A stretch of 64,000 bases of DNA from Eudorina sp. 2006-703-Eu-15 (GCA_003117195.1 BDSI01000014.1:1539418-1603417), one strand, 5' to 3'; positions 46,771 through 58,985 are shown, counted from the first letter of the stretch. Translations and numbers: made by a program. The notes: a model not told the origin generated them from the sequence alone.

Positions 46771-48016
46771 AGCATCGCCTCGCCCATTTAATACTGAATT
46801 GCGGCTTTTGTACATTTCTTAATTCTTAATAATGGAATAATACGTGGACGACGACCATGGGCATGGCGTGTCGTGTGCACTCGGGGCCATAAATGCTAAA
46901 CAATGTAAAACTTAACGCGAAGGGGAGTGTAACACAGCGCGGCCAAAGGCTTCTCGAGATGCTGTGCAGGGTCATTGTTAGGGACTTATACTGTAACCCA
47001 GCGTTACATTCTCCCCCCCCTGAAGGGAACGTCCTCGTTCCTCACTGCGTCCTCGCAGTGCACAGTCCACTCCGCCATGCCTACCCTACCACGAGGTTGG
47101 CCAGGCCTCGCGTCACGTCATGCGGCTGCACCCGGACCGACTCCGGCACATGCGTCCCTAGCAGGGTTTTTCGGAGTGGAAACCTCTGCGCGCCCATCCA
47201 GAATCGAACTCACGACCTGACGAGGTCGTACGGAAAGAGTACTGATACTCGATACCAATTGTAACAAAGCGCGGCCAAAGGCTTCTCGAGATGCTGTGCA
47301 GGGTCATTGTTAGGGACTTATACTGTAACCCAGCGTTACAGGGAGCTTAATTACTGGTTTAGGTTATAACGGAGGTCGTGCTATGGTACATTTTTGGTTG
47401 CTCTTTACATATTGGCGTAAACCTCACTTTCCTACCGCAACACTTCCTTGGTTTAGCCGGTAAAATAGATGTGTGATGTATGATGAGATGCGAGATTAAT
47501 CACAAAAAATCAATTTTTAGAAATGGCTTCTTGGAGAAGGAAAGGAACGAATGGTGGGACACCCGGCCGGCCTGCTCGATCGTGTCAGCCAGCAGAAACG
47601 AAACGAAAGGCAGTGCGGGACCGTCCGCACCCGTTGCTCCGGGTTCGTTCGCGCGTTGACGAGCGGCCGCAGTTTTTACAGTTTTGGCCTTCGAGCGACA
47701 CACCGTTCATCAGCTAGCCCCAGCAACCACAGACAGAATCGCTAATAGGATTTGCATTTTATAAGTGCAGTTATATAATACTCCGTATGAATAGGCTTGC
47801 AGCTTTACGTGATAGATAGCCAGCGGTTATGTCGGTATGGTGTTGCGAAGTATGTGCTCGTTGATTATATATGACGGCAACACTGTAACTGCTGTGGTTG
47901 TGTATGTGTCGTAGGGAGCTAACTATATATACGTGAACGTACGTTATGATTACAAATGAATCACAGATGAGTGGGTACGTACATAAGCAAGAACGAAGTA
48001 CGGAACGAAACCATGC
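46771..48016. repeat. Old, diverged copy of the 3' flank of the 6-kb gene units
   Basis: 46771-46927 resembles 54697-54850 (catcgcccatttaatac, acgacgatgggcatg-like, cactcggggcca). 47490-48016 resembles 54880-55373 (gcttggagaaggaaaggaac, ttttggccttcgag, tgtgtatgtgtcgt, ccatgc). The TRIM at 46928-47340 splits it. It implies an earlier unit upstream of gene 6 whose gene is no longer present. Confidence 0.7.
46928..47340 (-). mobile_element. Miniature LTR retrotransposon (TRIM), complete
   Basis: Two 81-bp direct repeats, 46928-47008 and 47260-47340, start TGTAAC and end GTTACA and differ at very few positions. A 5-bp target duplication GGGAG flanks the element (46923-46927 and 47341-47345). In minus orientation the 251-bp interior starts two bases after the LTR with TGGTATCGAGTATCAGT (47257-47241), like a tRNA primer-binding site. 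It ends with the purine tract AGGGGGGGGAGAA (47021-47009) directly before the second LTR. There is no protein-coding capacity. All structural landmarks of a TRIM are present; its autonomous partner is not in the window. Confidence 0.85.
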
Positions 48017-49385
48017 AACGACGCGTCGTTGAGGAGGGCGTGCCCTTGATAGAGGCAGAAACGCAGCGGGGTTGTTCTGTAAAGTGAATGCTTAGATGTG
48101 GTGATGTGGCGCCGAGGTGGTTCAGTACGGCGGGACAGGCGAGGCAGACCTTACAAAAGGGGTCGGAGAATCATTATTCTCGCACAAGCAGGGCAGTACC
48201 TGCGGCCGTCAAGGAGTTGTACCCTGCGCAAATACAAGGCAATCAGTGCCCGCTAAGGTGATGACTCAAATCCCGACACAGGTTTCGAGCGACACAGTTT
48301 GGACTCAGGTTTCGACACAGATTTCGACTCAGGTACACACTTGCAATATGGGGCAGGCAAGACCGGTGTCTCCTTGTTGCAATGCCTTGTCAATCCGCTT
48401 GTCGGTATTAGTGGTACAATTGCACCTGCGCAGGCGAAGGGTAACAAAGTCGTTACCAGGCGAGACACCGTTCCCGTGCTAGTGTCTAACTCGGTTGCAT
48501 CGCGCCTTCCACTCTACAAGCAAGTGGCGTCAGCACGACTGCACATGCTGATAGTCACTGCGGAACGCCATAGCATTCACGAACCTTTGCGATGCCAGTC
48601 AAGGCCACACACAGGGGCCAACACGCAATATCGTTAACATTTCACCTAAATCTTCGCCGGCGAATGCTTCAAATGTTTGTTTCTCATAACATCTGGGCGA
48701 GACAGTGTCTGACTATAAGCACCGCGGCACTGTACGGCCATTAGAATACAGAAAGGCACCCACAAGCGGCCGGGCCTGTACTGGTCTCCCGTGCAGGCTC
48801 TGACGATCGCACAATGAACGTCCACGTCGCTAAAACACAATTATCATTGCAAGCGTCACAGCACCTGCATTGCCTCCTCATGTGTCAGCCGTATTTGCAG
48901 ATGTCCTCTACACTTTTTGCAGAATACCTCTATACACCATTACCCCGCTAGCCTATTTGTGGACCTCTGGAACTTAAAGTTCGGCGGAACATGCGTCTGC
49001 TGTTGTCAGCTTGACGACGCGATGTACTTCTATATGCACCGATGTACTGCTCGGTTATCAGAATGGAGCACATGACTAACGAATTTTGCGTCCGGTTCGT
49101 CTCGGCACCACTTTAACATGTTTTACATGTCCTAACATTCATCATTATGCTTTGCCTATCCTTCCCAGCCGCTATTTGCATACATAACTCGGTATCCTGC
49201 TTTTTCATTTTCAATGTGTATGGCGAATTCCATGTTCCCTTAACGCCTGTTCCCAGCAACAAATGTTAATCAGTCACTGTATGTAGGAGTAAGGCAGGCT
49301 GCAAATAGATTACCGTTTCACGGCCTGGGTCCAAATTCCTTATTTTGCTTGTGCCTTTACTATGGGTGCCCGGTACGGGCACGCC
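48017..49385. mobile_element. Candidate insertion with 8-bp direct repeat flanks
   Basis: In units 2 and 3 the flank runs straight through 'ccatgcggttcatacag'. Upstream of gene 6, 1.37 kb separates the two halves, flanked by AACCATGC at 48009-48016 and 49386-49393. GGCGTGCCC lies near the left end (48037-48045) with its complement at the right end (49378-49385). An 8-bp duplication would fit a hAT-type element, but no transposase is seen. A deletion in the other units is the alternative. Confidence 0.45.
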
Positions 49386-49600
49386 AACCATGCGGTTCAT
49401 ACAGTAGGTAGGCTGTACTGTAACGCTTAGTTACGGGCAAATTGGTATGAGTAAAATATCTAGCTAGTTACATTCGATTTCTGCCCGTGCCTAACTCATG
49501 TATGATGAAACGACACGAACGTGGGTCGCTTGGACAAGTGTCAGGCCGCCGTGCGTCCCGCAAAACGACACTGCAATCAATCAACGGGCAGTTGCAAGCG

Positions 49601-49607
49601 TATAAAA
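49601..49607 (+). promoter_or_regulatory. TATA box of gene 6
   Basis: TATAAAA lies 262 bp before the start codon and is preserved in the same context in units 2 and 3. It implies a 5' UTR of about 230 bases. Confidence 0.6.
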
Positions 49608-49862
49608 CCGTGCAGCTCTCCTAGTCAGTTATCTTTCTTATTTTATATTGCGAGACAAGGCAATTAACTCCATAGTAGGTGCACAGGACAGTAGCATTCC
49701 TACACAAGCGCATTATAATTGACGCACGGACGCACAGACCCTACTGCGTGATTAAAGTGAACTACATTGATTAAGAAATTGTATCGACGACGCTCGCTGC
49801 TGATGGATTATTTCTGCTAATCGTGTATAATTAGTACACTTAGTTCTTAATCAATAGGCGCA

Positions 49863-52800
49863 ATGGCCCGACTGCCTGCTCGGTGTTGTTCGTCGGGCAT
49901 GCTCTCAAGCAGCCTCTTCCTGGTCGCAACATTACTGTTGCTGCTCAGCGGTGCGACTGCGCAAGCCATGCAAAGCAACAAACCGGGCATTGTCACGGGA
50001 TCTATCAGCTCGCTGGAGTTACCTGGTGTATCTGACAACACCGGGGTGGAGTCCGATGTCCTTTCTTACTACTTGAACGAAGCGGGCAGTGGCACCATCT
50101 ACCGCCTGGCCTTCTGCGCCCAGATCTCGGAGGACGCGGTTCCCATAGACACGCTCGTGGACGTGTCGTACGATCGGATCGTGGACGGTGTCGTACATTC
50201 GTGCGCTGTCCCACAGCTCGCAGCAGTAGCCACCAAAGCGGCGCAAGGCGGGCCAGCAGCGCGGCGCCGGGCGCTGATCGGAGAAAGCATCACCTACATC
50301 ACCACGCCCACCCAGGTCCGAATCCTGGTCTACATCGTCGATATGTGTGGTTACAGCAAGCCCCAGACGTGGACCCCCGAGGTGAGCAGCAGCAACGTTG
50401 CAGCCACTATGAAGGGAGAAGAAAAGCGACTCGGCAGCTTTCCGTAGCTTCGCGACCTGTACGTATATCGAAAAAACATTTTCGAAATCGAGGCTGTCAG
50501 CTGCACCGACAGCAGACGTACGGAGTGGGCGAACACCCAATCAACGCGTGTTGTCGTCCAAATGCCCCTTCTTGCTTGCTTGCTAGAGTATTGCGTGATT
50601 AGTGTATATTATGGGCCCTTTCATCTACGGTGTGATTAATTAATGTAATTAATGCCACATACATGCATACACACGTTGTATGTAGGTATATATATATATA
50701 TATATGTATGCATGTGTTGTTGCCGCGCTTGGCGTGCTTCATTCAACTAATAAGAAGCAAGCCGCCATGCATATTTATTTACAACGAATACTAAAGCCCC
50801 TCCCTCCGCTCCCCGTTGTGTTCTCTAACTCGCAGTCAGTCACAGATCTGTTTCTGACGGGCAAGGGGTTCAAACAGGGACGCTCACTGGCTGGCTACTA
50901 CGACACCTGCAGCAACGGCCAGGTCACCCTGGCCCCCTCCAACCTCAAGGTGCTGGGCCCGGTGCAGATCCCATGCAACGGCACGCTGAATCTCCCGTTC
51001 CGCTACCCTGGCGGCAACAATTTCACCACCAACACCTGTCGCTATGACAACCTTGGGAAATGGCAAAACTGGATGGATGCTTGGGCGAGGTCCAAGGGTG
51101 TCAACCCGGGTGATTACCATCACCAAGTCATGATTCTCCCTTCGGAGTTCCCGGGGAGGGTTGACGGTAAGTCGCTCATTAACCGAGCAAAGCAAATCAT
51201 ACATCCCCTCTATCTGCGTGCGTCACGCATATAATAATGAGCTATATAGCTATCTAGCTGCATAAGGAAGCAAGATCTTATGCGTATTCATCCAATCGGA
51301 CTACTACTGCGATGCATTAGATGCATGCTGCTCAAGAGCATGTACGCAACTCAAGGATTCCCTTTGTGAAAGTAGGGGTGCCACTGCCGGAGTGTAAGCT
51401 CCCGCCTAACAACTTGACAGCTCTTCAGATTTTGTAAGAGCTGATGAATATTTTTACACGGCAGATACATACTACGTAGGAGAGTGCTTGGCAATGCTAC
51501 CAAATAAATACCGTACTGCTACGCCAACTTGTACCAACGACAGGCAGGCACGGTTAATATTAAAATCGTGGGTGCCTGTTGTATGTGCTTGCAGGCTGCG
51601 GCGGCTTCGCGGGTCTCGCCTCTCTTGGCCGCTCGTCGACTGAACAAACGGCTGTTAACGACTGGGGCTGGGGCAGGGTCTGGATGAACGCTGACATAAT
51701 GCCAGAGCTTGAGTTCCTGTTTCACGAGCTCGGTCACAACTACGGCATGCACCACGGCAACGTACCTGGTGGTTGCGACCTGCCGGACCAATGTGACCAC
51801 ACCTGTGCCATGGGCGCCACGGGAGGCCAGGGCATCCGCTGCCTCAACGCGCCGCACAACTGGCAGGTCGGCTGGGGCGGTCCCTTCCTCACCCTCAATG
51901 GAGACAGCCTCGCTGCTGGCAACTACACCGTCGCCGCCATTCCCCCGCAGCTCAGCACACGCAGCAGCAGCGTCCTGATCACGGGCGCTGGTATGCCCCC
52001 TGGCCAGCGCCTCTTCCTGTCGGCGCGCATCAACGTCTACCCCTACGACCTCGCGTGGGAACAAAAGGATGACAACGTGCCCTTTGTGCTGATGCACAAC
52101 TACGACGGCAGCATCGAGAGGGGGCTCGCAGTGAGGACGTTCCATGTGGGCGAGATCCGTGTGGGGAGCATATGGAATGACCCCAACAGCAACATCGTGG
52201 TCCGCTTCGACAGCTGGGATGCCGTCAAGGGCGCCACCGTGCGCATCTGCCGCCGCAGGGCGAGCTTTGAGTCAAACTGCTCTGATGGTCTGGACGACGA
52301 TTGCGATTTCATTCCGGATGCCATGGACCCCAACTGCCGGAACCCGCATCCGCCATACCCGCCCAGCCCTCCACCAAGGCCGCCGTACCCGCCGCCCCCG
52401 CCGTCTCCCAGACCACCCAGTTTGCCGCCGTCGCCGTTGTCGCCCCCGCCGTCGCCGCGCCCGCCGTCGCGGCCCCCGCCGTCCCCGCGCCCGCCGTCCC
52501 CACGCCCGCCATCACCGCGCCCGCTGACGCCGCCCCCGCCGTCCCCACGCCCGCCATCGCCGCGCATGTCGTCGCCGCCCCCGCCGTCGTCATCACTCTT
52601 TCCGTTGCCGCCTCCGCCATCACCGCCCCCGCCGTCACCGCGAATGTCGTCGCCACCCCCGCCGTCGCCGCGTCCGCCGTCTCCACGCCCGCCGTCGCCG
52701 TCTCCGCCCCCGCCCTCCCCGCGCCCACCGTCGCCACCTCCGCCCTCGCCACCCCCTCCGTCTCCTTACCCGCCCCCGCCGCCTCCGCCGCCGCCGCCCC

Positions 52801-53024
52801 CGCCCCCGCCGTCGCCGTCGCCGCCCCCACCGTCACCGCCGCCGCGGTCGCCGCGCCCGCCGCGCCCGCCGCCGCCACCCTCACCACCACCCAGGCCACC
52901 GCGGCCGCCGCTGTCGCCGCGCCCGCCACGCCCACCGCCGCGCCTGTCGGTGTCCCTGTCGCCTGTGCAGTCCACTCCCCCCAGTTCGCCGTCACCCACA
53001 AGAAAGCTTAGGGCTTTCTTTTGA
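49863..53024 (+). CDS. Gene 6: secreted M11 metalloprotease with long Ser-Pro tail (unit 1)
   Basis: Proposed exons: 49863-50381, 50836-51166, 51595-53024 (2280 nt, 759 aa; intron phases 0 and 1). Signal peptide at about 1-35 (LFLVATLLLLLSGATAQA). Propeptide with YYLNEAGSGTIYRLAFC, RRRALIGE and DMCGYS (Cys162). M11 domain from about 174, with AGYYDTCSNGQVTL and zinc site HELGHNYGMHH (His327, His331, His337), then CDHTCAMG. The acidic Cys/Asp motif is at 510-531. A (S/R)PPP(P)SP tail from about 535 to 755 is probably hydroxylated and arabinosylated in the matrix. Introns 1 and 4 of genes 2-5 are absent: the signal and propeptide are in one exon, and HNWQVGWGG is continuous. It has a 9-nt duplication (Tyr-Ile-Thr) in the propeptide absent from genes 7 and 8. 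The start is the first ATG after a conserved TATA-led leader. Confidence 0.92.
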
Positions 53025-55565
53025 TACTTTGGCGATCAGTTCGGTTCCCAGAAAGATATACCTTCACCGGCGGTAAAACGTACCGGATAAGAGCAGGCGT
53101 GTGTTGCTTGGTACCTGTTCAATGTTTGGTTTCCGCCCTTTAGGGTTGGGCTTGCTTCGTTTGCGTGCTGCGCAGCGTTGGTTGCAACTAATTGGTTTTA
53201 GATATCGATTTACCATTCGCAAGCATTGCTTGATTGCACGCTGAAACCGTCCTACGTAATATAATTTCGTCATGCAATGCTGATGCGCTCTTATATACGT
53301 ATTACATTCTTAATATATTAATTTCGTGCCTGCCTCGTTTATTCAATTTTTGCTCGCTGTATGTATGTCCGACTACTCGTACATCGACGGAGCGAACCTA
53401 CCTGTCGTGGGCGATGCTTACTTGCCGCGCGCTGCCGTGCATACTGAACTTATTGTTGCGCTGATTCTTTATTTGCCATGATTTGCGCTTATTCTTTATT
53501 TGCCATGATTTTTAAACCTAGCTACCGTTGTATTGATCTCGTATGTGCGTCTGGTGGTTGGTTTGCGTGCGCTCTGCTCGCTGCTGATGCTGGATGGATG
53601 TGTCGCTGGATGCATAGACGGATAGATGTGGATAAGCGCAAATGACATGTTCGCGCTTTTACGTGCAGCTCGCTATTGCCGGATAAACATTCTAGTGCCC
53701 AGGAATGCAGCCAGTGGAGAACGAAGGTGATGGCGCTTCGTTACATCTCGCTACTGCGTTGGCAATCAATATATAGATAGCCTCCCAGCAGATGGACGGA
53801 CGGAAGCCGTGGCATGTATGCAGGCCGCCATCATCATGAATACTTCTAGGGTATGGCATGTATACGCGTATGTACAAAGTACATATGGGCTGTAACGGTG
53901 ACCCGCACAATAATGTGTTTCGTTCATGTCAGTTACTATGCACGCAATCTGGCAAAAACGAGGGATCCGCCGTTCATAAATAATAAAGCAAGGCTCGCTG
54001 TCGTTGCCGTAAACTGGCATCCCCACATACATATCACATGTATGTTTCCGTTAGTCAGCCACGCACCATATATATTCATTGCACGCAAATGACGTTACCG
54101 TCGGGGCGCCTCTACGCATCAGCCAACCAGCCACCACCACAGCCAAGACCGGCTCCCGTGTCCGGCAGTGCAGTGGCCCGCAGTAGTCTTGGAAGGCGAC
54201 GGGGTCTCGCGAGCTATCACCAGAATATCACCAGAATATGGAAATACAAAGTATATGGAGCGCAGACCTTTGTTTGTGGAAAGGCGTACGTACGTCTGTA
54301 CAGCTATGTAGTACAGCGTGGACATACAGCCGTCCGTCTTTTGCTGAATTTTAATAAAATAAACGCACATAATACACACAATGTATGTATGTACGTAGCC
54401 TACATTCACTCCCTTTCAGCCACCGTATTTTCACACAAATTATTTTGCTGGCGTTGAAAAGTAGTGTTCTAGCGAGTTGTTTGTGCACCGCAACGCCGAG
54501 CCGGCCAAGGCAAGGTGCATGATATATAGTCGCGTGATAAATTACAAGAAACATCAGCCGGCGGATCAGTGGCCAAGTGTACTAAATGAACATTATTGCA
54601 AAGACGTGTGTGGTAGCGATGGAGTACGGAAAGGCGGCAGTGGGTGGTCATGCATGGCAGGCCCTGACCCCTGAGGTCCTGCCTGGTCGTGCAAAAAGCA
54701 TTGCATCGCCCATTTAATACGAACGGCGGCCTTTCTATATTTATTACGTAGTCTTGACGTTCGATGGAAGAAATATGTCGACGACGGACGACGATGGGCA
54801 TGGATTACTTTCGCACTCGGGGCCAAGAATGCAAAAATAAACCCGAAAAGAGGTTAAAACGAATGTGAATGCGAAGATACGAAAGTGATAAATTACAAAA
54901 ACATTTTTTCAAATATGAAATATGTGCTGCTTGGAGAAGGAAAGGAACGAATGGTGGGACACCCAGCCGGCCTGAGCACGACAGGTCGGCAGGGCGGGGC
55001 CGTCCGGACCCCTTGCTCCGATCGCGCGGCCGCAGTTTTGGCCTTCGAGCTTCGACACACCGCGCGCGTTCATCAGTTTCAGCAACCACAGATAGAATTG
55101 ATGATAAGAATGAAATTTTACAAGCACAGCTATAGAATACTCCTTACGAATCGGCGTGTAGCTTTGCATGATAGCGATTACGTACATACGTCAATTTTGT
55201 GTGGAATGTCGTTGCTATATCTTTGGTTGTAATAACAGCAGCAGTGTACGTGGCTGATTGTGTATGTGTCGTCGGGCGCGAACTGTTTATACGTGAATGT
55301 ATGCTATGATAACAAATAACGAAATCACAGTTAAGTAGGTACATAAGCAAGACGTACGGAACGAAGCCATGCGGTTCATACAGTAGGTAGGCTGTACTGT
55401 AACGCTTAGTCACGGGCAAATTGGTATGAGTATCTAGCTACATTTCTGCCCGTGCCTAACTCATGTATGATGAAACGACACGAACGTGGGTCGCTTGGAC
55501 AAGTGTCAGGCAGCCGTGCGTCCCGCAAAACGACACTGCAATCAATCAACGGGCAGTTGCAAGCG
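53025..55565. other. Intergenic 3' flank of unit 1 and promoter region of gene 7
   Basis: No gene recognised. The sequence is repeated almost unchanged after gene 7. It is AT-rich with many short ORFs on both strands, none with a recognisable family. Confidence 0.6.
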
Positions 55566-55572
55566 TATAAAA
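55566..55572 (+). promoter_or_regulatory. TATA box of gene 7
   Basis: TATAAAA in the same context as in unit 1, 262 bp before the ATG. Confidence 0.6.
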
Positions 55573-55827
55573 CCGTGCAGCTCTCCTAGTCAGTTATCTT
55601 TCTTATTTTATATCGCGAGACAAGGCAATTAACTCCATAGTAGGTGCACAGGACAGTAGCATTCCTACACACGCGCATTATAATTGACGCACGGACGCAC
55701 AGACCCTACTGCGTGATTAAAGTGAACTACATTGATTAAGAAATTGTATCGACGACGCTCGCTGCTGATGGATTATTTCTGCTAATCGTGTATAATTAGT
55801 ACACTTAGTTCTTGATCAATAGGCGCA

Positions 55828-58800
55828 ATGGCCCGACTGCCTGCTCGGTCGTATTCGTCGGGCATGCTCTCCAGCAGCCTCTCCCTGGCCGCAACATTAC
55901 TGTTGCTGCTCAGCGGTGCGACTGCGCAAGCCATGCAAAGCAACAAACCGGGCATTGTCACGGGATCTATCAGTGCGCTGGAGTTACCTGGTGTATCGGA
56001 CAACACCGGGGTGGAGTCCGATGTCCTTTCTTACTACTTGAACGAAGCGGGCAGTGGCACCATCTACCGCCTGGCCTTCTGCGCCCAGATCTCGGAGGAA
56101 GCGGTTCCCATCAACACGCTCGTGGACGTGTCGTACGATCGGATCGTGGACGGTGTCGTTCATTCGTGCGCTGCCCCGCAGCTCGCAGCATCAGCCACCA
56201 AAGCGGCGCAAGGCGGGCCAGCAGCGCGGCGCCGGGCGCTGATCGGAGAAAGCATCACCACGCCCACCCAGGTCCGAATCCTGGTCTACATCGTGGATAT
56301 GTGTGGTTACAGCAAGCCCCAGACGTGGACCCCCGAGGTGAGCAGCAGCAACGTTGCAGCCACTATGAAGGGAGAAGAAAAGCGAATCGGCAGCTTTCCG
56401 TAGCTTCGCGACCTGTACGTATATCGAAAAAACATTTTCGAAATCGAGGCCGTCAGCTGCACCGACAGCAGACGTACGGAGTGGGTGAACACCCAATCAA
56501 CGCGTGTTGTCGTCCAAATGCCCCTTCTTGCTTGCTTGCTAGAGCATTGCGTGATTAGTGTATATTATGGGCCCTTTCATCTACGGTGTGATTAATTAAT
56601 GTAATTAATGCCACATACATGCATACACACGTTGTATGTAGGTATATATATGTATGCATGTGTTGTTGCCGCGCTTGGCGTGCTTCATTCAACTAATAAC
56701 GAAGCAAGCCGCCATACATGCATATTTATTTACAACGAATACTAAAGCCCCTCCCTCCGCTCCTCGTTGTGTTCTCTAACTCGCAGTCAGTCACAGATCT
56801 GTTTCTGACGGGCAAGGGATTCAAACAGGGACGCTCACTGGCTGGCTACTACGACACCTGCAGCAACGGCCAGGTCACCCTGGCCCCCTCCAACCTCAAG
56901 GTGCTGGGCCCGGTGCAGATCCCATGCAACGGCACGCTGAATCTCCCGTTCCGCTACCCTGGCGGCAACAATTTCACCACCAACACCTGTCGCTATGACA
57001 ACCTTGGGAAATGGCAAAACTGGATGGATGCTTGGGCGAGGTCCAAGGGTGTCAACCCGGGTGATTACCATCACCAAGTCATGATTCTCCCTTCGGAATT
57101 CCCGGGGAGGGTTGACGGTAAGTCGCTCATTAACCGAGCAAAGCAAATCATACATCCCCTCTATCTGCGTGCGTCACGCATATAATAATGAGCTATATAG
57201 CTATCTAGATAGCTGCATAAGGAAGCAAGATCTTATGCGTATTCATCCAATCGGACTACTACTGCGTATACTGCGATGCATTAGATGCATGCTGCTCAAG
57301 AGCATGTACGCAACTCAAGGATTCCCTTTGTGAAAGTAGGGGTGCCACTGCCGGAGTGTAAGCTCCCGCCTAACAACTTGACAACTCTTCAGATTTTGTA
57401 AGAGCTGATGAATATTTTTACACGGCAGATACATACTACGTAGGTGAGTGCTTGGCAATGCTACCAAATAAATACCGTACTGCTACGCCAACTTGTACCA
57501 ACGACAGGCAGGCACGGTTAATATTAAAATCGTGGGTGCCTGTTGTATGTGCTTGCAGGCTGCGGCGGCTTCGCGGGTCTCGCCTCTCTTGGCCGCTCGT
57601 CGACTGAACAAACGGCTGTTAACGACTGGGGCTGGGGCAGGGTCTGGATGAACGCTGACATAATGCCAGAGCTTGAGTTCCTGTTTCACGAGCTCGGTCA
57701 CAACTACGGCATGCACCACGGCAACGTACCTGGTGGTTGCGACCTGCCGGACCAATGTGACCACACCTGTGCCATGGGCGCCACGGGAGGCCAGGGCATC
57801 CGCTGCCTCAACGCGCCGCACAACTGGCAGGTCGGCTGGGGCGGTCCCTTCCTCACCCTCAATGGAGACAGCCTCGCTGCTGGCAACTACACCGTCGCCG
57901 CCATTCCCCCGCAGCTCAGCACACGCAGCAGCAGCGTCCTGATCACGGGCGCTGGTATGCCCCCTGGCCAGCGCCTCTTCCTGTCGGCGCGCATCAACGT
58001 CTACCCCTACGACCTCGCGTGGGAACAAAAGGATGACAACGTGCCCTTTGTGCTGATGCACAACTACGACGGCAGCATCGAGAGGGGGCTCGCAGTGAGG
58101 ACGTTCCATGTGGGCGAGATCCGTGTGGGGAGCATATGGAATGACCCCAACAGCAACATCGTGGTCCGCTTCGACAGCTGGGATGCCGTCAAGGGCGCCA
58201 CCGTGCGCATCTGCCGCCGCAGGGCGAGCTTTGAGTCAAACTGCTCTGATGGTCTGGACGACGATTGCGATTTCATTCCGGATGCCATGGACCCCAACTG
58301 CCGGAACCCGCATCCGCCATACCCGCCCAGCCCTCCACCAAGGCCGCCGTACCCGCCGCCCCCGCCGTCTCCCAGACCACCCAGTTTGCCGCCGTCGCCG
58401 TTGTCGCCCCCGCCGTCGCCGCGCCCGCCGTCGCGGCCCCCGCCGTCCCCGCGCCCGCCGTCCCCACGCCCGCCATCACCGCGCCCGCTGACGCCGCCCC
58501 GCCGTCCCCACGCCCGCCATCGCCGCGCATGTCGTCGCCGCCCCCGCCGTCGTCATCACTCTTTCCGTTGCCGCCTCCGCCATCACCGCCCCCGCCGTCA
58601 CCGCGAATGTCGTCGCCACCCCCGCCGTCGCCGCGTCCGCCGTCTCCACGCCCGCCGTCGCCGTCTCCGCCCCCGCCCTCCCCGCGCCCACCGTCGCCAC
58701 CTCCGCCCTCGCCACCCCCTCCGTCTCCTTACCCGCCCCCGCCGCCTCCGCCGCCGCCGCCCCCGCCCCGCCGTCGCCGTCGCCGCCCCACCGTCACCGC

Positions 58801-58985
58801 CGCCGCGGTCGCCGCGCCCGCCGCGCCCGCCGCCGCCACCCTCACCACCACCCAGGCCACCGCGGCCGCCGCTGTCGCCGCGCCCGCCACGCCCACCGCC
58901 GCGCCTGTCGGTGTCCCTGTCGCCTGTGCAGTCCACTCCCCCCAGTTCGCCGTCACCCACAAGAAAGCTTAGGGCTTTCTTTTGA
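55828..58985 (+). CDS. Gene 7: secreted M11 metalloprotease (unit 2), Pro-rich tail frame-altered
   Basis: Proposed exons: 55828-56337, 56787-57117, 57559-58985 (2268 nt, 755 aa). It is almost identical to gene 6 through the signal peptide, propeptide, catalytic domain (HELGHNYGMHH; His324, His328, His334) and acidic motif. In the Pro-rich tail, three C runs are each one base shorter than in gene 6 (58497-58500, 58766-58769, 58786-58789). The first shifts the frame and the third restores it. About 96 residues between them therefore read as an Arg/His-rich segment (PHARHRRACRRRPRRR) instead of SPPPP, and the normal C-terminus follows. This could be real coding variation, but three homopolymer losses that sum to a codon suggest base-call error. 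The stop is shared with gene 6. Confidence 0.88.

Larger units (their letters stand above)
49394..55373 (+). repeat. 6-kb tandem unit 1 (gene 6 with promoter and 3' flank)
   Basis: From 'ggttcatacagtaggtagg' to the next 'ccatgc', this unit of about 6.0 kb is repeated at 55374-61370 and again from 61371 to the window end. Identity is very high through promoter, exons, introns and intergenic DNA, so the duplication is recent. Start-codon spacing is 5965 and 5997 bp. Short open frames that recur in the 3' flanks (for example 54038-54457 and 60026-60460) are conserved only because of the duplication. Confidence 0.9.

Noticed and set aside
47185..47257. tRNA-like sequence on the minus strand (gagttcgattct)
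   Set aside because: Arms do not pair properly and it lies inside the TRIM next to the primer-binding site.
52309..53011. Ala/Val/Pro-rich frames antisense to or out of frame with the Pro-rich tails of genes 6 and 7
   Set aside because: Shadows of the GC-rich SPPPP-coding repeat; the in-frame reading continues the protease.
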